A stretch of DNA of 64,000 bases from Halorientalis sp. LT38 (lineage in GTDB: Archaea > Halobacteriota > Halobacteria > Halobacteriales > Haloarculaceae): NCBI RefSeq assembly GCF_037031225.1, contig NZ_JAYEZN010000001.1, positions 2,914,001 to 2,978,000 of the forward strand, in the 5' to 3' direction. The translations under genes and the position numbers were made by a program. A model generated the notes under the pieces. That model did no database searches. It saw only the letters and a list, made by a program, of their open reading frames with translations, and was not told where the DNA came from. Of this stretch, positions 1 through 9,600 are shown one piece after another (within the stretch, counting starts at the first letter, position 1; every line of letters starts with the position of its first letter).

Positions 1-15
1 CGAGGAGTAACCCGA

Positions 16-1530
16 TCAGCGGTCGCTCGTCGTCAGGAACTCGAATTTCGCGCCCGCGTCACTGTCCTCGCCGAGTTCGACCTCCCAGCCGTGGGCGGCG
101 GCGATCTGTTCGACGGTGGCCAACCCGACGCCGCTCCCGCCCTCCGTTGTGGAGTACCCGAACTCGAACACGTCGTCGCGCTCCGCGACGGGGATTCCCG
201 GGCCGTCGTCCGCCACCGCGAACCCGCCACGGAGGCTGCTGATCCGAACGGTCACCTCGGGGCCGCCGTGTTCGATCGCGTTGCGGAAGAGATTCTCCAG
301 CAACTGCTGGAGGCGACTCCGATCACACGACACTGCGAGGTCCGGCGCCACCTCCAGGGAGGCCGCGCCCGTCTGCACGGTCTCCCAGGCGTCGGTCGCG
401 ACGGCAGTCATCCGCACCTCCTCGGTGTCCTGGACCGTGTCGCCGGCGCGAGTCATCGTGAGTACGTCGTCGATGAGCGTCTCCATGCGCTCGTGTGCTC
501 GCTGGATCACCGGCAGGTGGTCGCTCTCGCAGTCCCGGGACAGCAGTTCGACCCGTTGGAGCGCAACGCCCAGCGGGTTCCGCAGATCGTGAGAGACGAT
601 GGTCGCGAACTGTTCGAGTCGGTCGTTCTGCCTGCGGAGGCGCTCCTCGGTGAGTTCGCGCTCGAGCGCCGATCCCACCCACCGGCCCATGAGGTCGACC
701 AGCGTCACGTCCCACTCCGAGAACGTCCCGTCGCGCGCGGTGGTGTCGTAGAAACAGAAGGTCCCGTACACGTCACCGTCGACGAGTACCGGCGTCCCGA
801 GGTAACAGCTGATCCCCCACTCCGCGTATCCTGCCTTTTCGGTCAGTTCCGGGTGTTCCCCGGCCACGTCGCCCGCGACGAGACGCTCTTCGTCGAGCAC
901 CACGCGCTCGCAGTGCGTGACTTCCAGGTCCACGACGTCCCCGACTTCGATCGCGTCGTCCGGTGACCTGACGACCTCGAAGACGTACTTCTCGTCCCGG
1001 ACCCGGGACAGCGAGCCGTAGTCGGTTCCCAGTTCCCGACACCCGATCGCCAGCAGCTCCTGAACGCGCCCATCGAAGGCGAGATCCTGATTCGAGATCA
1101 CCTCATAGATCTCCCGAAGCACCGTTTCCTGGGTCTCCAGTTGCTCGCGCTGGCGCTTGCGCTCGGTCACGTCCCGGAAGTATACCGATAGTCCCGAGGC
1201 CGATGGATAGGCGGTAATCTCGAACCACGCTTCCAGGGGGTCGTACTGGGCCTCGAACGACACCTGTGACTGCGTCCGCATCGCCTCGCGATAGTGCTCC
1301 TCGAACCGCGTCCCCGTCAGCTCCGGAATCGCGTTCCAGATCACCCGTCCCTCGAGCTTCGCGTCGGACTGCTCCACGCTCATCGCCTCACTGACGACCC
1401 GCTTCGCCCGCTCGTTCAGATACGTGAACTGCCAGTCTTCGTCCAGGGCCATGAACGCGTCCGTCATCCGGTCCAGCGAGTCTTCGACGTGTTCTGCATC
1501 GAACGGACCATTCCCCTCGCCGGAATCCAT
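16..1530 (-). CDS. PAS-GAF sensor histidine kinase
   Basis: This is a predicted soluble histidine kinase of about 504 residues. It has an N-terminal PAS domain (roughly 20-130), a GAF domain (about 150-285) and then the kinase core. The H-box reads FATIVSHDLRNPLG near residue 310, the N-box is ENLFRNAIEHGG, and the ATP lid motifs are DDGPGIP and GGSGVGLATV. No membrane segment is visible, so it should sense a cytoplasmic ligand or redox signal and autophosphorylate on the H-box histidine. The start was placed at MDSGEGNG because the open frame continues upstream into the tRNA-Val gene, which cannot be coding. No response regulator lies next to it. The signal and the partner are unknown. Confidence 0.9.
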   Translation of the reverse strand: MDSGEGNGPFDAEHVEDSLDRMTDAFMALDEDWQFTYLNERAKRVVSEAMSVEQSDAKLEGRVIWNAIPELTGTRFEEHYREAMRTQSQVSFEAQYDPLEAWFEITAYPSASGLSVYFRDVTERKRQREQLETQETVLREIYEVISNQDLAFDGRVQELLAIGCRELGTDYGSLSRVRDEKYVFEVVRSPDDAIEVGDVVDLEVTHCERVVLDEERLVAGDVAGEHPELTEKAGYAEWGISCYLGTPVLVDGDVYGTFCFYDTTARDGTFSEWDVTLVDLMGRWVGSALERELTEERLRRQNDRLEQFATIVSHDLRNPLGVALQRVELLSRDCESDHLPVIQRAHERMETLIDDVLTMTRAGDTVQDTEEVRMTAVATDAWETVQTGAASLEVAPDLAVSCDRSRLQQLLENLFRNAIEHGGPEVTVRISSLRGGFAVADDGPGIPVAERDDVFEFGYSTTEGGSGVGLATVEQIAAAHGWEVELGEDSDAGAKFEFLTTSDR

Positions 1531-1695
1531 TCCGACGTACAAGGAACGGCGCGCGGTTAAGCATTCGCGCCGGCTCACGGGACGAATCACGGCGTCGGCC
1601 CCGCGTGCCCCGTCGAGGATCGCCTCGTCAACGGCCGTCAGGGGGATTGGTATCCTTCGTCGAACGGTCTTCAAAAATGTCAGAAAGCCGGGGGA

Positions 1696-1770
1696 TGGGT
1701 TCGGACGGATTTGAACCGTCGGCCTCCTCCATGTCAAGGAGGTGTCGTAACCGGTCTAGACCACGAACCC
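1696..1770 (-). tRNA. tRNA-Val (GAC)
   Basis: The minus strand folds into a full cloverleaf. The 7-bp acceptor pairs GGGTTCG with CGAACCC and is followed by discriminator A. The anticodon stem is CCTCC/GGAGG around the loop TTGACAT, giving anticodon GAC (valine, GUC codons). The T-arm contains GGTTCAAATCC. There is no intron and no encoded CCA. Confidence 0.96.
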
Positions 1771-1911
1771 GCGCTGACTCCATCACACCGTAATCCGCAG
1801 TGGTAATTGAAGGTTTCGGATTGGAGAACGCCGTCCCGTCCGGCACTCGTGCCCGTCTCACACGGCCTCGGCCACCTGCGCTCGCGCCACGCCCGTCCCG
1901 ACACGCTTAAG

Positions 1912-1940
1912 ATGATGAACGGATTTGTACATCATAAGCC
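1912..1940 (+). promoter_or_regulatory. trp operon promoter with dyad operator
   Basis: The sequence ATCATAAGCC (1931-1940) is centred about 27 bases before the trpD ATG at 1964, which fits a leaderless haloarchaeal promoter. A perfect 6-bp inverted repeat, ATGATG (1912-1917) and CATCAT (1930-1935), overlaps the BRE/TATA region. A repressor bound there would block TBP/TFB. The regulator is not known from this window. Confidence 0.5.
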
Positions 1941-1963
1941 GAATCAGTTCACTGGTGTCCACA

Positions 1964-2965
1964 ATGCAGGCATACATCGAACGAGTCACGGAGGGCGAGG
2001 ATCTGACGGTCGCCGAGTCCCGCGAGGCCGCGACGGCGGTCTTCGAGGACGCGACGGAGGCACAGATCGGAGCGCTGCTCTCGGCGCTGCGGGCCAAGGG
2101 CGAGACGGAAGACGAGATCGCGGGCTTCGCGCAGGGGATGCGCGAGGCCGCGCGCACGATCGAACCCGATCGGTCACCGCTGGTCGACACCTGCGGGACC
2201 GGCGGGGACGACTACGACACGATCAACGTCTCGACGACGAGCGCCATCGTCGCCAGCGGGGCGGGCGTTCCCATCGCCAAGCACGGCAACTACTCCGTCT
2301 CCTCTTCTTCGGGCAGCGCGGACGTGCTAGAGGTCGCCGGCGTGAACGTCGAGGCCGAACCGCCGGCCGTCGAGGCGGCCATCGAGGACGACGGGATCGG
2401 GTTCATGCTCGCGCCCGTCTTCCACCCGGCGATGAAGGCCGTCATCGGCCCGCGCAAGGAACTGGGGATGCGGACCATCTTCAACCTCCTCGGGCCGCTG
2501 ACGAACCCCGCCGGCGCGGACGCGCAGGTGCTCGGCGTCTACGACCCCGACCTCGTGCCGCTGATCGCGAACTCGCTGACGCACATGCCGGTCGAGCGCG
2601 CGATGGTCGTCCACGGCGCCGGCCTGGACGAGATCGGGATCCACGACGAGACGGTCGTCGCCGAGGTCCAGGGCGAGTCCGTCGAGGAGTACCGGCTCAC
2701 GCCCGCCGACCTCGGACTGGAGCGGGCGCCCATCGAGGACGTCGCCGGTGGATCGCCGGAGGAGAACGCCGCCGACCTCCGCGGCATCGTCGAGGGCGAC
2801 GTCACGGGACCCAAGCAAGACATCATCCTCGCGAACGCGGGCGCGGCGGTCTACCTCGCGGGCGAGGCCGAATCCCACCGCGACGGGGTCGAGCGTGCCC
2901 GGCAGGCGATCGAGGAGGGCCGCGCCGCCGAGAAGCTCGCGGACCTCCGCGCGGGTCAGCGATGA
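1964..2965 (+). CDS. trpD: anthranilate phosphoribosyltransferase
   Basis: TrpD transfers phosphoribose from PRPP to anthranilate, the second step of tryptophan synthesis. The 333-residue length is normal. The glycine-rich PRPP motif DTCGTGGDDYDTINVST lies near residue 70, and the conserved KHGNYSVSS and GPLTNPAGA segments follow. The ATG at 1964 (MQAYIERV) was chosen over an upstream in-frame ATG at 1925 because it fits the family N-terminus and sits about 27 bases after a TATA-like element. It is the first gene of the trpDFEG operon, and its TGA overlaps the trpF ATG. The trpC, trpB and trpA genes are not in this window. Confidence 0.97.
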   Translation: MQAYIERVTEGEDLTVAESREAATAVFEDATEAQIGALLSALRAKGETEDEIAGFAQGMREAARTIEPDRSPLVDTCGTGGDDYDTINVSTTSAIVASGAGVPIAKHGNYSVSSSSGSADVLEVAGVNVEAEPPAVEAAIEDDGIGFMLAPVFHPAMKAVIGPRKELGMRTIFNLLGPLTNPAGADAQVLGVYDPDLVPLIANSLTHMPVERAMVVHGAGLDEIGIHDETVVAEVQGESVEEYRLTPADLGLERAPIEDVAGGSPEENAADLRGIVEGDVTGPKQDIILANAGAAVYLAGEAESHRDGVERARQAIEEGRAAEKLADLRAGQR

Positions 2966-3603
2966 CGCGTGTGAAGATCTGCGGGATCACGCGCGAACGG
3001 GACCGCGAGGCAGCCGTTTCGGCGGGCGCGGACGCGGTCGGCGTCACCGCCGCCGTGACCGTCGACACGCCCCGCGAGGTGTCGGTCGCGCGGGCGGCTG
3101 AGCTCGTCGCCGGCGCGCCGCCGTTCGTCGCGAGCGTGCTGGTGACGATGCCCGAGACGCCCGAGCGAGCGGTCGAACTGGTCGAGCGGGTCGAACCGGA
3201 CGCGGTTCAATTGCACGGGGCACTGGGGCCGGACGAGATCGCCACCGTCCGCGAGGCCGTGCCCTCGAAGGCAATCGCGGCCGTCGACGCCGAGGACACC
3301 GACGTCGACGCCTACGCCGCAGCGGCCGACGCCCTGCTCGTCGATTCCGTGGACGAACAGGGCGGCGGCGGCACCGGCGAGACACACGACTGGGAGCGCA
3401 CGCGGGAACTGGTCGACGACCTCGACGCCCCGGTGATCCTCGCGGGTGGGCTGACCCCCGACAACGTCGCCGAGGCCGTCGAGACCGTCCGGCCGTTCGC
3501 CGTCGACGTGGCCAGCGGCGTGGAGTCGACCGGCGGCGAGAAGGACCACGACGCTGTCCGCCGGTTCGTGGATCGGGCCGAGAGCGCGGTGATCGGCGCA
3601 TGA
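2962..3603 (+). CDS. trpF: phosphoribosylanthranilate isomerase
   Basis: TrpF isomerises phosphoribosylanthranilate to the carboxyphenylamino-deoxyribulose phosphate (third step). It is a TIM-barrel protein of 213 residues that opens with VKICGITRERD, which contains the catalytic cysteine. The catalytic aspartate region is in the DALLVDSV strand, and the phosphate-binding strands are LAGGLTPDNV and DVASGVES near the C-terminus. It overlaps trpD at its start and trpE at its end by ATGA-type junctions, so the operon is probably translationally coupled. Confidence 0.97.
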   Translation: MTRVKICGITRERDREAAVSAGADAVGVTAAVTVDTPREVSVARAAELVAGAPPFVASVLVTMPETPERAVELVERVEPDAVQLHGALGPDEIATVREAVPSKAIAAVDAEDTDVDAYAAAADALLVDSVDEQGGGGTGETHDWERTRELVDDLDAPVILAGGLTPDNVAEAVETVRPFAVDVASGVESTGGEKDHDAVRRFVDRAESAVIGA

Positions 3604-5273
3604 TGGACACCAGCCGTGGCGAGTTCGTCGACCACGTGGAGGCAGTTCCGGACGGCCCCGCCGTCGTCCGCGTCGCGGCAGACCTCGACGTCGACGTTGA
3701 GCCGCTTGCGGCCTACGCCGCGCTGACCGGGCGGACGACGGACGCCGACCCCGCGCCGTACGCCTTCCTGCTGGAGAGCGCCGAGAAGGTCGCCTCCAGC
3801 GACCCCGACGGGGCGTTCGCGCCCACCACGGACGACCGCCACGCGCGCTACTCGTTCGTGGGCTACGACCCCGAAGCGGTCGTGACGGTCGACCCCGACG
3901 GGGCCAGGGTCGAGACGTTCGACGAGCGCTACGCGGGCCGCGTGACGGGCGACGATAGCGCCGACGCCGACGCGGTCGATCACCTCCGGAGCGCGCTCCC
4001 GGACGCGACGCTTCGTGGGTTCAACGGGTCGGATCGCCAGCACCTCGACGGCGGCCTCGTGGGCTTTCTGTCCTACGACGCCGTCTACGACATGTGGCTC
4101 GACGAGGTGGGGCTCGAACACCCAGGGGGACGGCTCCCCGACGCTCAGTTCGTGCTGAACACGAAGACGCTCGTCTTCGACGACCGGGACGACACCGTCT
4201 CGCTGGTGTTCACACCGCTGGTCGCACCGGAGGAAGACGCCGGCGCGCGGTACGACGAACTCGAAGCCGAGGCCGAGCGCGTGGGAGAGTTGCTGGCCGG
4301 CGACCTGTCGCTCGACACCGGCGGGTTCACGTACGACGACGAGCGGGCGGACCCCCGCGGGGACTACGAGGCCGCGGTCGAGCGGGCGAAGGAGCACGTC
4401 CTCGACGGCGACATCTACCAGGGCGTGATCTCCCGGAAGCGCGAACTCGAGGGCGAAGTCGATCCGCTGGCCTTCTACGAGTCGCTCCGGGCCGTGAACC
4501 CCTCGCCGTACATGTACCTGCTGGGCTACGACGGCCTCACGGTCGTCGGCGCGAGCCCGGAGACGTTGATCTCGGTGCGGGACGACCGGATCGTCTCGAA
4601 CCCCATCGCGGGCACCTGCGACCGCGGGACCTCCCCGGTCGAAGACCGGCGGCTGGCCGGCGAGATGCTCGCCGACGGGAAGGAACGGGCCGAGCACACG
4701 ATGCTGGTGGATCTAGCGCGCAACGACGTGCGCCGGGTGGCAGAGCCTGGGAGCGTCCGCGTCGAGGAGTTCATGAACGTCCTGAAGTACAGCCACGTCC
4801 AGCACATCGAGTCGACGGTGACGGGGACGCTCGCCGACGACGCCGACCAGTTCGACGCGACCCGGGCGGCCTTCCCCGCGGGCACGCTCTCCGGCGCGCC
4901 GAAGATCCGAGCCATGGAGATCATCGACGACCTCGAACCCGAACCGCGCGGGCTCTACGGTGGCGGCGTGGGCTACTACTCGTGGTCCGGCGACACCGAC
5001 TTCGCGATCGTGATCCGGACGGCGACTGTCGAGGATGGCGAGGCGCGCAGCGCCTCGGGAGACCGCGTCACCGTCCAGGCCGGCGCGGGCATCGTCGCCG
5101 ACTCGGACCCGACCAGCGAGTACTACGAGACAGAGAAGAAGATGGACGGCGTGCTCACCGCGCTGGACCGCATCGCCGATCGGTCGGTCGAGGCGGACGC
5201 GCACCCCGAAGCCGACGGTGAGGGCGTCGCCGAAGCGCCAACTGGGGCCGACGCCGAGGAGGCGTCCCGATGA
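3600..5273 (+). CDS. trpE: anthranilate synthase component I
   Basis: TrpE is the chorismate-binding subunit of anthranilate synthase, the committed step, and works with TrpG. The protein has 557 residues. The N-terminal half carries the feedback domain. The C-terminal chorismate-binding core shows NPSPYMYLL, GASPETLI, PIAGTCDRG, DLARNDVRR, GTLSGAPKIRAMEIID and QAGAGIVADSDP. Two start codons lie in tandem (3600 and 3603). A perfect 8-bp-stem hairpin (5039-5057) is embedded in frame and encodes the short EARSAS segment, where I would expect a tighter loop before DRVTVQAG. The acidic C-terminal tail is typical of haloarchaea. Confidence 0.97.
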   Translation: MMDTSRGEFVDHVEAVPDGPAVVRVAADLDVDVEPLAAYAALTGRTTDADPAPYAFLLESAEKVASSDPDGAFAPTTDDRHARYSFVGYDPEAVVTVDPDGARVETFDERYAGRVTGDDSADADAVDHLRSALPDATLRGFNGSDRQHLDGGLVGFLSYDAVYDMWLDEVGLEHPGGRLPDAQFVLNTKTLVFDDRDDTVSLVFTPLVAPEEDAGARYDELEAEAERVGELLAGDLSLDTGGFTYDDERADPRGDYEAAVERAKEHVLDGDIYQGVISRKRELEGEVDPLAFYESLRAVNPSPYMYLLGYDGLTVVGASPETLISVRDDRIVSNPIAGTCDRGTSPVEDRRLAGEMLADGKERAEHTMLVDLARNDVRRVAEPGSVRVEEFMNVLKYSHVQHIESTVTGTLADDADQFDATRAAFPAGTLSGAPKIRAMEIIDDLEPEPRGLYGGGVGYYSWSGDTDFAIVIRTATVEDGEARSASGDRVTVQAGAGIVADSDPTSEYYETEKKMDGVLTALDRIADRSVEADAHPEADGEGVAEAPTGADAEEASR

Positions 5274-5908
5274 GCGCCGCGCGCGGCGCCGACGACGCGG
5301 AGGCGGCCCGCCATCGGGTCCTCTTCGTCGACAACTTCGACTCGTTCACCTACAACCTCGTCGAGTACGTCAGCGAGCACGCCGACACCGAGGTCCGGCG
5401 CAACACCGTCTCGCTCGCGGACGTGCGCGCGATCGACCCCGACGCCATCGTGATCAGCCCCGGTCCGGGCCACCCCGCGAACGAGCGGGACGTGGGTGTC
5501 ACCACCGACGTGCTCCGCGAGGTGAGCCCAGACGTGCCGACGCTGGGGGTCTGTCTCGGGCTGGAGGCCGCGGCGTACGTCTACGGCGGCGAGGTCGGGC
5601 GCGCTCCGGAACCGATCCACGGGAAGGCCTTCGCCATCGACCACGACGGCGAGGGCGTCTTCGCCGGCCTCGACCAGGGCTTCCAGGGCGGGCGCTACCA
5701 CTCGCTGGTCGCGACCGAGGTGCCGGACTGCTTCGAAGTGACCGCGACCTGTGAGAGCAACGGCGAGGAACTGGTGATGGGCATCCGCCACCGCGAGCAC
5801 CCCATCGAGTGCGTCCAGTTTCACCCCGAGTCGGTCCTGACCGCCGTCGGCCACGACGTCGTGGGGAACTTCCTCGAGTGGGCCGCGGCGTACGAGGCGG
5901 GCGATTAG
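5270..5908 (+). CDS. trpG: anthranilate synthase glutamine amidotransferase
   Basis: TrpG hydrolyses glutamine to supply ammonia to TrpE. The 212-residue class-I amidotransferase has FVDNFDSFTYNLVEY, the oxyanion loop SPGPGHP, the nucleophile cysteine in LGVCLGLEAA, and the His-Glu pair in VQFHPES. The usual GVCLGHQ is GVCLGLE here; I believe other haloarchaeal TrpG proteins share this, but could not check. It overlaps trpE by 4 bases and ends the operon. Its stop codon overlaps that of the convergent small gene downstream. Confidence 0.96.
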   Translation: MSAARGADDAEAARHRVLFVDNFDSFTYNLVEYVSEHADTEVRRNTVSLADVRAIDPDAIVISPGPGHPANERDVGVTTDVLREVSPDVPTLGVCLGLEAAAYVYGGEVGRAPEPIHGKAFAIDHDGEGVFAGLDQGFQGGRYHSLVATEVPDCFEVTATCESNGEELVMGIRHREHPIECVQFHPESVLTAVGHDVVGNFLEWAAAYEAGD

Positions 5909-6108
5909 GCGGGGAGGGCCGTCAGCACGTCGCCGAGACTGACCGCGCCGACGATCCAGAGGACGCCGACCACGACGGCGGCGATCAGTACGAGCCGCCA
6001 GGCGAGACTCAACAGGACTCGCCCGACGAGGAGGACGACCGCGAGGGCGACCAGGCCGACGAGCAGCGACGGGGGCGATCCCAGGGGACCGAACGCAAGC
6101 GGTAACAT
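5905..6108 (-). CDS. small two-segment membrane protein
   Basis: This 67-residue protein consists almost entirely of two hydrophobic segments (about 14-32 and 36-60) separated by a short arginine-containing turn. I do not recognise its family. It is convergent with trpG and the two stop codons interlock, which is a common arrangement for real compact genes. The ATG at 6108 follows an AT-rich patch (ACAATAAAGCG on the plus strand) that could be its promoter. The coding call rests on hydrophobicity and gene packing only. Confidence 0.6.
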   Translation of the reverse strand: MLPLAFGPLGSPPSLLVGLVALAVVLLVGRVLLSLAWRLVLIAAVVVGVLWIVGAVSLGDVLTALPA

Positions 6109-6554
6109 GGCCGATACTACATGCCGACGACAATAAAGCGTACTGGCCGATCGCCCGACGCAGTCGGCCCGCGACGTGCCGCCGCACCGCGGACGCGGCG
6201 AGCCGTCTCTCTCCCTGGATCCGGCTGCCGTCTACGGGTTTTCGGACGACAGTGAACGGCGGTGTACCCGTCCGAAACGCTCGGCGGACACTGGTGCGAT
6301 CGCGGCCGAACCCCCGCTAGTTTCCACTGCAAACGCCTACCACGTCTCGCGGTTCCGCGGACGACCGTTTCACTTTCACTCCGGTCTGGCCATCCTTATG
6401 AAGTGTCCTCTCGTTGCTACTGACCGTAGCAACCACGCCCGCAAAGCGGTGCCTGTGGGCAGTGAATGACTCACAAGTTACATCTGTACAGCCGCGGAAA
6501 ACGCCCCAACGACAAGGGTTATTTGCCACCCACGACAACAGAGTTCCGTTACAA
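6109..6554. other. intergenic region upstream of nrdJ
   Basis: About 450 bases hold no convincing gene on either strand. A perfect hairpin lies at 6413-6433 (GTTGCTAC, loop TGACC, GTAGCAAC). It is followed by a smaller GC-rich fold around 6438-6460 and preceded by a TATA-like CCTTATG near 6396. A second TATA-like sequence (GGGTTATTTG, 6517-6526) is the probable promoter for the downstream micro-ORF and nrdJ. Confidence 0.4.
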
Positions 6555-6629
6555 ATGACAGGTCACAGGTCCACTATGCCGCCGAGAATCACACGTCAGA
6601 CACGATCCGAATGGGGGGAGCGTCCGTGA
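6555..6629 (+). CDS. 24-residue leader micro-ORF of nrdJ (putative)
   Basis: This ATG-initiated frame of 24 codons (MTGHRSTMPPRIT...) begins about 30 bases after a TATA-like element, so it could be translated leaderless. Its TGA overlaps the GTG proposed as the nrdJ start (GTGA junction at 6626-6629). The peptide is basic and has no family I recognise. It may couple translation of nrdJ to initiation at the transcript 5' end. The evidence is positional only. Confidence 0.35.
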   Translation: MTGHRSTMPPRITRQTRSEWGERP

Positions 6630-9600
6630 GCGGGCACGACCTCTCTACCGACGAGGTAACGCTGCCGATCAAGCGCACCGAGGGGGAGACCTTAGAGGAG
6701 CGACTGACCGGCAACGCCTACCACAACATCCTGCCCGCGCGCTACCTCCGGAAGGACGCCGACGGCGAACCGATCGAACAGCAGGAGGACCTCTTCGAGC
6801 GAGTCGCCGAGAACATCGCCCTCGCCGAAGCGGTCTTCGAGGCCGGCAAGCGCGACGTCGAGATCACCGTCACGCCCGACCAGCTCAAGCCCGACCACCC
6901 ACGCCGCGACGAACTCGCCGCGGAGGTCTTCGGTGCGGGCGTCACCGCAGACGCAGACGCCGAGACCACCCTCTCTATCTACAACGTCAACAAGTTCGCC
7001 TACGACACGGTGGTCCCGGATCTGCCCGAGGGAGTCCGGACCCACGTCGAGGACACGGCCGCCGAGTTCCAGGACCTGATGGAGCGGCTGGCCTTCATGC
7101 CCAACTCGCCGACGCTGATGAACGCCGGCGACGAACTCCAGCAGCTCTCGGCCTGTTTCGTCGACTCGCCCGAGGACGACATCGACGACATCCACGAGAC
7201 GGCCAAGGAGGCCGCCCAGGTCTTCCAGAGCGGCGGCGGCATGGGCTACGCCTTCTGGCGGCTCCGCCCCTACGGCGACGCCGTCGGCAGTACGGGCGGC
7301 ATCGCCTCCGGCCCCATCACGTTCATGCGCACGTACGACCAGATGTGCGAGACCATCGCCCAGGGGGGTGCCCGCCGCGGTGCCCAGATGGGCGTCATGC
7401 GCGTCTCCCACCCGGACGTCATCCAGTTCATCCACGCCAAGAACAAGGACGTCTCGCTGGCCGAGACCCTGCGCCTGAACGACCCGGACGACTTCACGCA
7501 CACCTCCTTCGCCGACGCGCTGGACGAGGCCCGCGAACTCATCGACGACGACGGCAAGGTGCCCGAACACCTCCGCAACGCCGTCGAGGGCCACCTCTCG
7601 AATTTCAATATCTCCGTCGGCATCACCGACGACTTCATGGACGCGGTCAAGGCGGGCGAGGAGTTCACCTTCACCAACCCGCGCACGGAGGAACCCCACG
7701 TCGCCACGCCCGAGACCAAGGAACTCTACGACATGTTCGGACTCGGCGAGCACGTCGAGGTCGGCGAGGTCCTCTCGGTGCCCGCGGAGGCGGTCTGGGA
7801 GCACATCGTCGAGGGCGCCCACGAGAACGGCGAACCCGGCGTGATCTACCTCGAACGCGTCAACAAGGAACACTCCTTCGACGTGGAGGCCCACCCCGAC
7901 CACCGCATCCTCGCGACGAACCCCTGCGGCGAGCAGCCCCTCGAGGAGTACGAGGCCTGTAACCTCGGCCACATCAACCTCTCGACGCTGGCCGCCACGG
8001 ACGCGCCGGACTGGCGGCTCTGGGCCGAGGAGCACCGCGACGAGTACGAGAGTCTGGAGGCCGCCGTCGAGGCCTTCCTCGAGGAGGCCATCGACGTCGA
8101 CGAGTTCGATCGCCGCATCGAGATGGGGACCCGCTTCCTGGAGAACGTGGTCACCATGTCCGACTTCCCGGTCGAGAAGATCGAGGAGAAGGTCCGAGAG
8201 ATGCGCAAGATCGGTCTCGGCGTCATGGGCCTGGCCCAGCTGTACGTCCAGCTCGGCATGAAGTACGGCGACGAGGAGTCCAACGAGGTCGCCCGCCAGC
8301 TCATGCGCCACATCAACCACGGCTCGAAGTGGGCCTCCCACGAGCTCGCCGAGGAACGCGGCGCGTTCGACGAGTGGGACAAATCGAAGTACGCCAACCC
8401 CACCGAGTACCGCGAGTGGTTCGAGAAGCAGACCGGCCTCGACGCCGAGGAGTGGGCAGACGGCTTCGCCGTCCGCAACCACAACACGACCACCATCGCG
8501 CCGACCGGGACCACCTCGATGGTCGGGAACACGACCGGCGGCTGTGAGCCCATCTACAACGTCGCCTACTACAAGAACGTCTCCGACGACGTCCAGGGCG
8601 ACGAGATGCTCGTCGAGTTCGACGACTACTTCCTCCGCGTGCTGGAGGAGAACGGCGTCGACGTCGACGCCGTGAAAGAAGAGGCCGAAGAGCAGATGGC
8701 CACGAACCAGTTCGACGGCATCGACGGCCTCGACACCGTGCCGGACGCCATCGGCGAGCTGTTCGTCACCACGCAGGACCTGACGGCCAAACAGCACGCC
8801 GCGATCCAGACGGCCTGTCAGGAGGGCGTCGACTCGGCCATCTCGAAGACGGTCAACGCGCCCAACGACTCGTCGGTCGAAGACGCGAAGGAGGTCTTCG
8901 AGTACATCTACGAACACGGCGGGAAGGGCGTCACCTACTACCGTGACGGCACTCGCTCGAAGCAGGTACTGACGACCCGCGCCGACAACGCGGAGTTCTC
9001 CGAGATGGACGAGGAGGAGGCCGCGGAGGTCCTCTCCGCCCAGATCGAGGACATCTTCGGCGACGTCGAGGCGTTCCTCGAGCACGAGGGCGTCCGCGCG
9101 GAACTCGAGACCGACGTCTCGGAGCTGTTCGAGATCGACGCCGAGACGTACGCCGAGAAGCGCTCCCGGCCCGACGCGCTGCGGGGCGTCTCCCAGCGCA
9201 TCGACACCGGCTACGGGAAGGTGTACGTGACCATCAACGAGGACCCCGAGACGGGCGAGCCGTTCGAGCTGTTCGCCAACATCGGCCACTCGGGCGGGTT
9301 CACCAACTCCTTCACCGAGGCGCTGGCGAAGGTCATCTCGACGGCCCTGCGCAGCGGCGTCGACCCGATGGAGGTCGTCGACGAACTCCAGGGCACCCGC
9401 AGCCCGAAGGTCGCCTGGGACAAGGGCGAGCAGATCCAGTCGATCCCCGACGCCATCGGGACGGCCCTGCGTCGCTACCTCGACGACGAGATCGACAAGG
9501 GCTACCCCAAGCAGGCCACTCTCGAGGAGACCGCCGAGACCGACGCGAAGACCGCCGAAGACCCTAACGCCGACGCCGTCGCCGACACGGGTTCGGGCGC

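Noticed and set aside
1531-1737. N-terminal extension of the first histidine kinase
   Set aside because: The upstream part of the open frame overlaps the tRNA-Val gene and is not PAS-like.
6391-6610. Cobalamin riboswitch upstream of nrdJ
   Set aside because: No B12-box-like conserved core is visible and such riboswitches are not established in haloarchaea; only simple hairpins are seen.
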